NCBI GenBank assembly: GCA_965657085.1
Contig: CBFHND010000038.1
Coordinates: 1-22,395 of the forward strand
Source: CBFHND01 sp965657085
Lineage (GTDB): Bacteria; Pseudomonadota; Alphaproteobacteria; Rhodobacterales; Rhodobacteraceae
Length of the DNA stretch: 22,395 nt
Reading direction: 5' to 3'
In this document: one piece after another, positions 15,085 through 22,395 of the stretch
Position numbering within the stretch: position 1 is the stretch's first letter
Layout: every line of letters starts with the position of its first letter
Position numbers and translations under genes: made by a program
The notes under the pieces: model-generated
Database searches by the model: none
Seen by the model: only the letters and a program-made list of their open reading frames with translations
What the model was told of the DNA's origin: nothing

Positions 15085-16416
15085 ATGAGCAGACTTGCGG
15101 CCCTTCTGGGCACGAATTCGGGATTGGTGCTTCCGGCGGCCATCGTGGCGGCGGGCGCATTGGGTGCGGGCCTCTACGTGGCGTTTCAGTCAGAAACAGC
15201 CGATGACGCAGGTATCGTCGAGGTGGCTCAGCCCCCGCAGGATATTTCTGCCGAGACCCCGACCACGACCGTGACGGCAGACTCCAGTGCGGTTGAGACC
15301 GAAGCGGCGTCGGCCCCCAAAGTGGCGGCTGTTGAAGCGCCGACAGACGAATCCACGCCCCCCGCGAATGAGGATACGCCCCAACCCCCGTCGATCGACG
15401 AAGTGCGCGTCGAGGCCGATGGCATCTTTGTCGTGGCAGGGCGCGCCTTGCCGGGCAGCACCGTGTCGGTGTTGCTCGACGGCCTGGAAAACACGTCAAC
15501 CCAGACCAGTGCTTCGGGCAGTTTCGCGGCCGTGTCGATCATCGCGCCCAGCCTCAAGGCGCAGGTGTTGACCGTGGTGCAACGCGGTGCGGACGGAGAT
15601 GTGGAAAGCGCAGATGGCATCGTTCTGGCACCGGTGACTGTGCCCACACCTGAACCAGAGGTCGCACAGGCCGAAGTACCCGATGTGCAGGGCAGCCCGG
15701 CAGAGACCGAGACCGCCGCTGCGACACCTGTACCGTCAAACGAGGCTGAAACGGCAACTCCGGCAGCGTCCACCGAAGTGGTTGCAGCAGCGGACCCTGA
15801 AATGGTGCCAGCCGATGAAAACGCCACGCCGGCGGCTGAAACGTCTGAGCCGCAGGCCGAGACCGAAGAAGAGGCCCCGGCGCGCGTGGCCATCCTCAAG
15901 ACCACCGAAGAGGGTGTCGAACTGGTCAATCCCGCCATGGCGCCCGAAGTCATGTCGAACGTGGCATTGGATACCATCAGCTACTCCGACGCAGGTGATG
16001 TGCAGCTTGCAGGCCGCGCCCAGTCCAAGGCCGAGGCGGTGCGCATCTATCTCGACAATTCCGCCATTGCGGAACTGACCGTGGACGCCGCCGGCCAGTG
16101 GCGCGGTGATTTGCCGGACGTGGACACCGGTATCTACACCCTGCGCGTGGACGAGGTGAACGCCGAAGGTGCTGTGACCAGCCGCGTGGAAACCCCATTC
16201 AAACGCGAAAGCCCCGAAGTATTGAGCGATGCGCTGGGCGAAGACACGGCACCCGCAAAGGCGATCACCGTGCAGGCGGGGGCGACGCTCTGGGCCATCG
16301 CGCGCGAACGCTACGGTGAAGGCACGCTTTATGTGCGGGTGTTCGAGGCCAACAAGGCCAGCATCCGCAACCCCGACCTGATCTATCCCGGACAGATTTT
16401 CGAACTGCCAGAGTAG
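15085..16416 (+). CDS. Membrane-anchored LysM peptidoglycan-binding protein with Ig-like domains
   Basis: The 443-residue protein is predicted to be anchored by one N-terminal helix (about 13-33) with the rest in the periplasm. It has an Ala/Glu/Pro/Thr-rich low-complexity linker (about 36-100), a first Ig-like beta domain (about 103-180, DEVRVEADGIFVVAGRALPG), a second acidic low-complexity linker (about 185-270), another beta domain (about 293-375), and a C-terminal LysM module (391-443, ITVQAGATLWAIARERYGEG and LIYPGQIFELPE) that binds peptidoglycan glycan chains. Such proteins are common in Rhodobacteraceae and probably act in envelope structure or cell-wall turnover; the exact role is unknown. 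The start follows GGCGGGG. The ABC exporter begins 92 bp later on the same strand. Confidence 0.88.
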   Translation: MSRLAALLGTNSGLVLPAAIVAAGALGAGLYVAFQSETADDAGIVEVAQPPQDISAETPTTTVTADSSAVETEAASAPKVAAVEAPTDESTPPANEDTPQPPSIDEVRVEADGIFVVAGRALPGSTVSVLLDGLENTSTQTSASGSFAAVSIIAPSLKAQVLTVVQRGADGDVESADGIVLAPVTVPTPEPEVAQAEVPDVQGSPAETETAAATPVPSNEAETATPAASTEVVAAADPEMVPADENATPAAETSEPQAETEEEAPARVAILKTTEEGVELVNPAMAPEVMSNVALDTISYSDAGDVQLAGRAQSKAEAVRIYLDNSAIAELTVDAAGQWRGDLPDVDTGIYTLRVDEVNAEGAVTSRVETPFKRESPEVLSDALGEDTAPAKAITVQAGATLWAIARERYGEGTLYVRVFEANKASIRNPDLIYPGQIFELPE

Positions 16417-16476
16417 CAGGCCGGGTACGAACGCCCTGTGCGCTGGTGCACTGGCAACCGCCGGGCATCAGGACTA

Positions 16477-16498
16477 TGTAACGACACCAGACGTTACA
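16477..16498. promoter_or_regulatory. Dyad TGTAACG-N8-CGTTACA before the ABC exporter gene
   Basis: A perfect 7-bp inverted repeat: TGTAACG at 16477-16483 and CGTTACA at 16492-16498, ending 10 bases before the ATG at 16509 and touching its AGGA ribosome binding site. TATGTA (16475-16480) could be a -10 box overlapped by the left arm. It looks like a repressor site or a small stem that could mask the ribosome binding site. No regulator can be named. Confidence 0.4.
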
Positions 16499-16508
16499 GG
16501 ACGATCCA

Positions 16509-18356
16509 ATGCCCGCAGACACCACCACATCCGCCCCGGCGCAGCCTGGCCCCGAGGCAGAGGCGCAAGCCGCCATCGAGGAGGCCGAGCGGCGGTCGGG
16601 CTGGCGTACCATTCGCAAGGTGGCACCCTATCTGTGGCCCGAGGACAAGCCTTGGGTCAAACGGCGCGTGGTCTGGGCGCTTCTGGCGCTCATTGCGTCC
16701 AAGCTGGTGTCGGTGGGCACGCCTGTTCTCTACAAGGGGGCGGTGGACGCGCTGTCGGGCGTGGGCGTTCCGATGCTGGCGCTGGGGGCCATCGGGTTGA
16801 CCGTGGCCTATGGCGGGGCGCGGCTTATGAACGTGGGCTTTCAGCAGTTGCGCGATGCGGTGTTCGCCCGCGTGGGCCAGCGCGCGCTGCGGATGCTGGC
16901 GTTGGAAACCTTTGAGCATATCCACCGCCTGTCCATGCGGTATCACATCACCCGCAAGACAGGGGGCCTGAGCCGGATTGTCGAACGCGGTGTGAAAGGC
17001 GTGGATTTCCTGCTGCGGTTCCTGCTCTTTTCCATCGGGCCGCTGGTGCTGGAACTGCTGATGATCGGGGTGATCCTGACGATCCTCTTTGATGCGTGGT
17101 ATTTGCTGATCGTGACGGTGACCATCGCGCTTTATGTGTGGTTCACCTTCAAGGTGACCGAGTGGCGGGTGAAACTGCGCCGCGAGATGAATGATCAGGA
17201 CACCGACGCCAACCAGAAGGCCATCGACAGCCTTCTGAATTTCGAGACGGTCAAGTATTTCGGGGCGGAACGCCGTGAGGCGCAGCGCTATGATATGGCG
17301 ATGGAACGCTATGAGGCGGCGGCGCTCAAGACATCCTATTCGCTGGCCTTTCTGAACTTTGGTCAGTCGTTCCTGATCACCGGGGGCCTTGTCGGGGTCA
17401 TGGTGCTGGCCGCCGTGGGCGTGCAGCGCGGCGATCTGACGGTGGGCGATTTCGTGATGGTCAACGCCTACATGATCCAGATCACGCTGCCGCTGAATTT
17501 CCTTGGCACCGTCTACCGCGAAATCCGTCAGGCGCTGGTGGATATGGGTGAGATGTTCGACCTGCTGGAACAGCCTGCCGAGGTGGTTGATGCGCCGGAC
17601 GCCAAGCCCTTGAAGGTCACGGGCGGGCGCATTGAACTGGATGATGTACGCTTTGGCTATGACGCCGCGCGGCCGATCCTCAAGGGCGTGAGCGTGACGG
17701 CCGCACCGGGGCAGATGGTCGCGATTGTCGGCTCGACCGGGTCGGGCAAATCGACCATCGGGCGGCTGTTGTTTCGGTTTTATGACGTGAATGGCGGGGC
17801 ACTGCGCATCGACGGGCAGGACGTGCGCGACGTGACCCAAGACAGCCTGCACGCTGCCATCGGCGTGGTGCCGCAGGACACTGTGCTCTTTAACGACACC
17901 ATCCGCTACAATATTGCCTATGGGCGCGACAACGCGACCGAGGACGAGATCATCGCAGCGGCGCGTGCGGCGCAGATCCATGATTTCATCAAGGACTTGC
18001 CCGAGGGCTATGACACGGCCGTGGGTGAAAGGGGCCTGAAGTTGTCAGGCGGCGAAAAGCAGCGGGTGGGCATCGCGCGCACGCTGTTGAAGGACCCGCC
18101 CATCCTTCTGCTGGACGAAGCGACCAGTGCGCTGGACAGCGAGACCGAGCAGGAGATCAAGGATGCGCTGATGCAGGCGGGGCGCGGGCGCACGGTACTG
18201 ACCATCGCGCACCGTCTGAGCACGATCGCGGAGGCTGATCAGATCATTGTTCTGGAGCAGGGCGAGATCATCGAACGTGGCACCCACGACGGGCTGTTGG
18301 AACGGAATGGGCGCTATGCCCAGCTGTGGCACCGTCAGCAGTCGGACGAGGTGTAG
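16509..18356 (+). CDS. ABC exporter, Atm1/HMT1 (ABCB6/7) type, transmembrane plus ATPase
   Basis: Half-transporter of 615 residues expected to work as a homodimer in the inner membrane. The Atm1/HMT1 group, including mitochondrial Atm1 and its alphaproteobacterial relative NaAtm1, exports glutathione-linked compounds, tied to Fe-S assembly or heavy-metal resistance. A membrane domain (about 50-340) carries the subgroup-specific DSLLNFETVKYFGAE (240-254). The ATPase domain (about 373-608) has Walker A GSTGSGKST (408-416), Q-loop Gln456, signature LSGGE (512-516), Walker B ILLLDEATS (532-540) with catalytic Glu537, and H-loop His568, all intact. The N-terminal 30 residues are acidic and Ala-rich. 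The ATG follows AGGA, next to the dyad at 16477-16498. The exact substrate cannot be assigned from sequence. Confidence 0.92.
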   Translation: MPADTTTSAPAQPGPEAEAQAAIEEAERRSGWRTIRKVAPYLWPEDKPWVKRRVVWALLALIASKLVSVGTPVLYKGAVDALSGVGVPMLALGAIGLTVAYGGARLMNVGFQQLRDAVFARVGQRALRMLALETFEHIHRLSMRYHITRKTGGLSRIVERGVKGVDFLLRFLLFSIGPLVLELLMIGVILTILFDAWYLLIVTVTIALYVWFTFKVTEWRVKLRREMNDQDTDANQKAIDSLLNFETVKYFGAERREAQRYDMAMERYEAAALKTSYSLAFLNFGQSFLITGGLVGVMVLAAVGVQRGDLTVGDFVMVNAYMIQITLPLNFLGTVYREIRQALVDMGEMFDLLEQPAEVVDAPDAKPLKVTGGRIELDDVRFGYDAARPILKGVSVTAAPGQMVAIVGSTGSGKSTIGRLLFRFYDVNGGALRIDGQDVRDVTQDSLHAAIGVVPQDTVLFNDTIRYNIAYGRDNATEDEIIAAARAAQIHDFIKDLPEGYDTAVGERGLKLSGGEKQRVGIARTLLKDPPILLLDEATSALDSETEQEIKDALMQAGRGRTVLTIAHRLSTIAEADQIIVLEQGEIIERGTHDGLLERNGRYAQLWHRQQSDEV

Positions 18357-18367
18357 CCCGGCGGTCC

Positions 18368-18397
18368 GGCGCTGTTGGCCCTTTGGGCCAAGGCGCC
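18368..18397 (+). terminator. Hairpin after the ABC exporter gene
   Basis: TTGGCCC (18375-18381) pairs with GGGCCAA (18385-18391) around TTT, extended by GGCGC (18368-18372) with GCGCC (18393-18397). It lies 12 bp past the stop. No T-run follows, but the convergent position suits a transcription stop. Confidence 0.5.
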
Positions 18398-18441
18398 CCG
18401 CCCGCCGTCCCATTGATGTCGGATCAGGATGAGAGGTGGAA

Positions 18442-18491
18442 GCGAGGGGCCAGCCCCTCGCGCTCCCCGAAGTATTTGTGACCCAAAGAAG
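18442..18491. repeat. GC-rich hairpin with CTCCCCGAAGTATTT tail, likely dispersed intergenic repeat and terminator
   Basis: A perfect 8-bp stem, GCGAGGGG (18442-18449) with CCCCTCGC (18454-18461), encloses CCAG and is followed by GCTCCCCGAAGTATTTG and a purine-rich ACCCAAAGAAGAA tail that ends at the stop of the RND gene. This arrangement resembles a short intergenic element I associate with many Rhodobacteraceae genomes; only one copy is in the window, so its dispersed nature cannot be shown here. It probably ends transcription from both convergent genes. Confidence 0.5.
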
Positions 18492-18493
18492 AA

Positions 18494-21400
18494 CTATTCG
18501 GCGGCGCGCAAAGGCGTGGCGAGGCGCGGGTCCTTGACGTCCCTGGGCGATTGGGACGCGCGGACCGGTTCGGGGTCCACGTCCCAGATGATTTCGCGGG
18601 CTTCCATGCGCTGCGCGTCGCGGGCCAGGGCCCAATCGCGCGCCGAAGTGCTGGCGCGACCGAGGCTCAGCTTGGCCAGAAGGGCGGCCAGCCACATCGC
18701 GTAGGTGCCGAGCCAGACGCGGATCGCCAGCATCGAGGGCGTGACCATCAGCGTGAGCACTGTGGCGATGCCCAGGCCGAAGACGACGGCTGTCGCCAGC
18801 TGTTTCCACCACAGAGCCGTGGGGCTGTCGACGGTGTAGCCGCCGCCAGCGAAATCGAGGCTGAGGCCGAACATCATCGGGGCCAGACCCGCCATCGTGG
18901 TGATGGTGGTCAGCAGCACGGGGCGAATACGGTCCTGGGCCGTGCGCACGATCGCCTCGATCCGGGGCATGTATTTTTCATACTCCTGATAGGTGTCGAT
19001 CAGCACGATGTTGTTGTTCACCACGATGCCCGCAAGGGCCACGATGCCCGTGCCTGTCATGATGATCGAGAACGCCTGATCCATGACCAGCATTCCGATC
19101 AGCACGCCCGCAGTCGACAGGATCACCGCACCCAGCACGAGGAAGGCGTTGTAGAAGCTGTTGAACTGCGCCAGCAGGATGATGAACATCAGGAACAACG
19201 CGCCCGCAAAGGCGTTCATCAGGAAGGCACCGGATTCGGCCTGGTCTTCCTGATCGCCGGTCCATTCATGATCGAGGCCAAGGGCAAAGGGATCAGTGTC
19301 GAGCCATTTGGTCAGCTCTGCGATGCGTTCGCTGGGCGTGACCGGGATCATGCGCAGATCACCGTCGTCAAGTGCGGCTTGCAGATCGATGCCTGCCACG
19401 GACAGGTCGAGAACGGCATAGCTTTCGCCGGCATCGCTTTTCACGGCGCCTTCAGCGGCGGGGCGCAGGGTGGCCACGATCTGTTCGACTTCCACGCCGT
19501 CTACTTCGGCCGTTTGCACCAGTTTCTGCAGGCCCGGCATGACGTCCGCCTTGACGTCGAAGTACCGTTTTTGCCCTACGCGGCTGATCTGGGCCAGTTT
19601 CGGCACCGGTGTGCGGGTGATGAAGTTCGACAGCGGCACCAGCCCGTCCGCTGTGCGGACCTTGAGCGTATCAAGGGTGCTGAGCAGGCGGTATTGTTCG
19701 GGCAGGCGCACGCGGATCTCGATTTCCTCGTCCGAGCTGTCCACGCGCATCGTGTCCAGAAGGATGCCGCGCGTCACCAGCTGCACCATCGCGCCCACGG
19801 TGGCCACGTCCGCGCCATAGCGGCCCGCTTTTTCCACGTCCACGTCGATTTGCCAATCGATGCCGGGCAGGGGGCGGGTGTCTTCGATCAGGGTCAGGCC
19901 CGGCGTTGCGTCGAACTTGGTGCGGGCGTCGGTCGTTGCCTGCACCAGGTCTTCCCAGTTGTCGCCCTTGATGCGCAGGTGCACGGGCTTGCCCGAGGCC
20001 GGGCCGCGCGACAGGTTGAGGATCTCGACCTTTGTGCCGGGGATCTGGTTCAGCTCGGCCATCAGCTCGTCGATCACCGTGTCCCCGTCGAATGCCACCG
20101 CCTTGACCTCGCGGCGCACGGTGTAGTCGATCAGCGGAATGGTGAACCACGGCTCTGTTGCATTGGGGCGGTCCTCCCACGGGATGGTTTCGATCTGGAT
20201 CTGGCCAATGGTGTCCTTGGGTGATTGTGCGCCGCCCGTGTTGGCATTCAGCCCCCCGTCGCCCGCAAAGGCAAAGGCCGTTTCGATGCCGGGGTGCGCG
20301 TTGACGATGTCTTCGGCCTGTCTGACCAGGTCATCCTTTTCCTCAAGGCTGAGGTTGCCGCGCGCCAGGACATAGACGATGGCCTGTTCGGGTTCGGATT
20401 CGACAAAGAATTCCACGCCCTTGTTGTTGTTCATGAAGTAGATGAGCGTGGTGCCCACGAAAACAAAGACCACGCCCGCCATCACCAGCGGCATCACCGG
20501 GTTGGCCGCGATGAAGTGCATCAGGCGGCCAAAGGGCGAGCGTTGGTAACCCGCGCGCACCCGGCGTTTGCGTTCACCAACGACCTTGTGAGCGAGCCAT
20601 GCGCCCCCCCGGCCAAAGCGTGGCAGGATCGCGAGGGACGCCACGAACGCCCCCAGAAGCCCGGTGATTACGATGCCCACTGCCGCAGCGCCCAAGAGCA
20701 CGGCACCGAAGGCCTGCATGAAGGTCGGCACCACCGATCCCAGAAGGTTGGTCTGGTCCATGCCCGAAAAGATATCGCCGAACAGAGCCACGAGGCGGGG
20801 CGATCCTGTGGGTGCGCCCGTTGCATCCACAGGCGGCACGAAGGCGATGCCCGCTGTCAGGCCGGCGGCGGCCACAAAAGCGATCAACAGGCCTGCGTGC
20901 GCAAGGATAGGCAGGCGCGAAATCCGCTCCATCCCGGTGCCGATCCATTGTGTCAGGCGCCCGACGACGCCGCCCATCACGGGCAGGTAGACCAGCGCCA
21001 CGACCAGCGATGCACTCAGAACGAAGATCAGAGTTACAGGCAGCATGCCCATGAACTCGCCCGGCACACCCGGCCAGAACAGCATCGGCAGGAAGGCGCA
21101 AAGTGTCGTAGCCGTGGACGAGATCACGGGCCAGAACATGCGTTTGGCCGCATCCACGTAGGATTGCATCGGCCCCACGCCTTCGGCCTGCCGCTTGTCG
21201 GCGTATTCCACCACCACGATGGCCCCGTCGACCAGCATCCCCACGGCGAGGATCAGGCCGAACATCACGATGTTCGAGATCGAAATCCCCATCACGGCCA
21301 AAAGGGCAAAGCACAGCAGGAACGACGTTGGGATCGCAAAACCAACCAGCAACGCCGCGCGCAGGCCAAGGGCCGCCAGAACCACGATCATCACCAGCGC

Positions 21401-22395
21401 GATGGCGGTAAAGACCGAGCCCTGAAGCTGTTGCACCATGGAGTTCACAACGCGGCTCTGGTCGTTGGACGTGCCCACTTCGACCGCCGCGATCAGGCCT
21501 TCGGGCCAGGCAGCGGATTCTTCGGCCACGATTTCCTTCACCAGCGTCGCGGTGTCGATCAGATTGAAGCCCTTCCGCTTGACCACCTGCAGGGCAATCG
21601 TGTCCGCGCCATTGAAGCGCGCAGTGCTTTCGCGGTCCTCGAAGGTCAGGTTGATCTCGGCCAGATCGCCCAGCGTGACCACGCGGTCGCCGTTGGTCTT
21701 GACCGGAAGGGAATAGACATCGCGCGCCTCGTCAAAGGACGAGGGGATCTTGACCGAAAAGGACCCTGTGGGCGTGGTCACTTCGCCCGCGGCGATCAAC
21801 TGGTTGTTGTTCTGCACGACACCCACCAGCTCGGCGGCGGTGACGTTGTAGGCCTCAAGGCGCAGGGGGTCGATCACCACTTCGAGCATCTCGTCACGGT
21901 TGCCGGTGATCGCGGCTTCAAGCACTGCATCGAGGCTTTCCAGTTCGTCCTGCAGGTCCTTCGCCAGCCGGGCCATGGTCCGTTCGGGCACGGGGCCGGA
22001 CAGGTTCACGATGATGATGGGAAATTCGGAAAAGTTGAATTCCTCAACGGTATATTGCTCGGCGCCTTCCGGAAAATCCGCCTGCGCATTGCTGAGCGCA
22101 TCGCGCGCATCGGCCATGACTTGCGTCTTGTCCCAGCCGAATTCGAACTCCAGCACGATATTTGCATAGTTCTCGGCGGCGGTGCCGGTCATTTTCTTGA
22201 GGCCGGACAAGTCGGCCAATTCGGTCTCCATCGGTTTGACCAGCAGCGTTTCACTGTCTGCCGCCGAAATGCCGGGGAAGGGGACCGACACGATCAGCAT
22301 CGGGATTTCGATGTCTGGCTCACCCTCTTTGGGCAGGCTGATGTAGGCGAAACTGCCGACGAGGATCGACAGCATCACGAAGGCCATGACCATCC
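18494..22395 (-). CDS. RND family efflux permease, oversized (N-terminus cut by window)
   Basis: Inner-membrane proton-driven pump of the RND superfamily, AcrB/MexB/SMR-like, working with a periplasmic adaptor and usually an outer-membrane channel. At least 1299 residues are present; the first membrane helix starts at the right-hand window edge. The first periplasmic domain spans about 20-325; helix 4 carries GMLVDGAIVVVEY (385-397) with the proton-relay Asp389; the second periplasmic domain spans about 656-1055; the last helices end near 1225, followed by a charged cytoplasmic tail. Two additional hydrophobic segments (about 498-520 and 560-592) lie between the two halves, making the protein about 250 residues longer than AcrB. 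Substrate unknown. The adaptor gene is not in view; it may lie upstream, beyond the window. Confidence 0.92.
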   Translation of the reverse strand, partial: MVMAFVMLSILVGSFAYISLPKEGEPDIEIPMLIVSVPFPGISAADSETLLVKPMETELADLSGLKKMTGTAAENYANIVLEFEFGWDKTQVMADARDALSNAQADFPEGAEQYTVEEFNFSEFPIIIVNLSGPVPERTMARLAKDLQDELESLDAVLEAAITGNRDEMLEVVIDPLRLEAYNVTAAELVGVVQNNNQLIAAGEVTTPTGSFSVKIPSSFDEARDVYSLPVKTNGDRVVTLGDLAEINLTFEDRESTARFNGADTIALQVVKRKGFNLIDTATLVKEIVAEESAAWPEGLIAAVEVGTSNDQSRVVNSMVQQLQGSVFTAIALVMIVVLAALGLRAALLVGFAIPTSFLLCFALLAVMGISISNIVMFGLILAVGMLVDGAIVVVEYADKRQAEGVGPMQSYVDAAKRMFWPVISSTATTLCAFLPMLFWPGVPGEFMGMLPVTLIFVLSASLVVALVYLPVMGGVVGRLTQWIGTGMERISRLPILAHAGLLIAFVAAAGLTAGIAFVPPVDATGAPTGSPRLVALFGDIFSGMDQTNLLGSVVPTFMQAFGAVLLGAAAVGIVITGLLGAFVASLAILPRFGRGGAWLAHKVVGERKRRVRAGYQRSPFGRLMHFIAANPVMPLVMAGVVFVFVGTTLIYFMNNNKGVEFFVESEPEQAIVYVLARGNLSLEEKDDLVRQAEDIVNAHPGIETAFAFAGDGGLNANTGGAQSPKDTIGQIQIETIPWEDRPNATEPWFTIPLIDYTVRREVKAVAFDGDTVIDELMAELNQIPGTKVEILNLSRGPASGKPVHLRIKGDNWEDLVQATTDARTKFDATPGLTLIEDTRPLPGIDWQIDVDVEKAGRYGADVATVGAMVQLVTRGILLDTMRVDSSDEEIEIRVRLPEQYRLLSTLDTLKVRTADGLVPLSNFITRTPVPKLAQISRVGQKRYFDVKADVMPGLQKLVQTAEVDGVEVEQIVATLRPAAEGAVKSDAGESYAVLDLSVAGIDLQAALDDGDLRMIPVTPSERIAELTKWLDTDPFALGLDHEWTGDQEDQAESGAFLMNAFAGALFLMFIILLAQFNSFYNAFLVLGAVILSTAGVLIGMLVMDQAFSIIMTGTGIVALAGIVVNNNIVLIDTYQEYEKYMPRIEAIVRTAQDRIRPVLLTTITTMAGLAPMMFGLSLDFAGGGYTVDSPTALWWKQLATAVVFGLGIATVLTLMVTPSMLAIRVWLGTYAMWLAALLAKLSLGRASTSARDWALARDAQRMEAREIIWDVDPEPVRASQSPRDVKDPRLATPLRAAE

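Noticed and set aside
18551..20224. 557-codon plus-strand frame opposite the RND gene
   Set aside because: Shadow of the RND coding sequence, with Asp/His/Gln-rich nonsense composition.
1..22395. CRISPR arrays, insertion sequences, tRNA/rRNA genes, phage or defence clusters
   Set aside because: No regularly spaced repeats, transposase or integrase motifs, cloverleaf sequences or known defence domains were seen on either strand.

Overview
The window is about 22.4 kb of high-GC DNA, densely coded on both strands. It looks like a chromosomal segment from an alphaproteobacterium of the Rhodobacteraceae, most likely the marine Roseobacter group. This rests on gene content and protein style: heterotetrameric sarcosine oxidase, CcmI, a RuvX plus DUF1289 neighbourhood, an Atm1-type ABC exporter, an oversized RND permease, and a GC-rich intergenic hairpin with a tail ending in GTATTT. 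No tRNA, rRNA, insertion sequence, CRISPR array or prophage was found.

Layout from left to right. (1) Positions 2-2908, plus strand: the 3' part of dusA (tRNA dihydrouridine synthase), a 338-bp gap, a TauE/SafE-type TSUP membrane exporter, and an overlapping iron/2-oxoglutarate dioxygenase-like gene broken by a frameshift. (2) Positions 2892-4841, minus strand: ccmI, ruvX and a DUF1289 gene, tightly packed. (3) Positions 5052-11150: sarcosine oxidase genes soxB, soxD, soxA and soxG. The unit is interrupted between soxB and soxD by two tiny membrane-protein genes on the opposite strand, one tiny membrane-protein gene on the same strand, and a strong hairpin. (4) Positions 11210-11663: remains of a small secreted-protein gene, then sodB (iron-type superoxide dismutase) with its own terminator. 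(5) Positions 12504-14973: an unknown lipoprotein, the RarD transporter, and a LOG-family nucleotide hydrolase that overlaps rarD tail to tail. (6) Positions 15085-18356: a membrane-anchored LysM protein, then an Atm1/HMT1-type ABC exporter with a dyad just before its start. (7) Positions 18494-22395, minus strand: an RND efflux permease running off the window edge, convergent with the ABC gene.

The clearest joint function is sarcosine breakdown. SoxBDAG demethylates sarcosine (from glycine betaine or creatinine) to glycine, feeds the methyl carbon into tetrahydrofolate and releases hydrogen peroxide. The remaining genes are mostly housekeeping (RNA modification, ribosome or recombination maintenance, cytochrome c maturation, oxidative stress, transport). 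I do not see a convincing new multi-gene system. The points most worth a second look are the small membrane proteins inside the sox unit, the extra membrane-helix pair inside the RND permease, two broken genes whose lesions are single-base changes at short homopolymers or an early stop, and several dyads or direct repeats at promoters.
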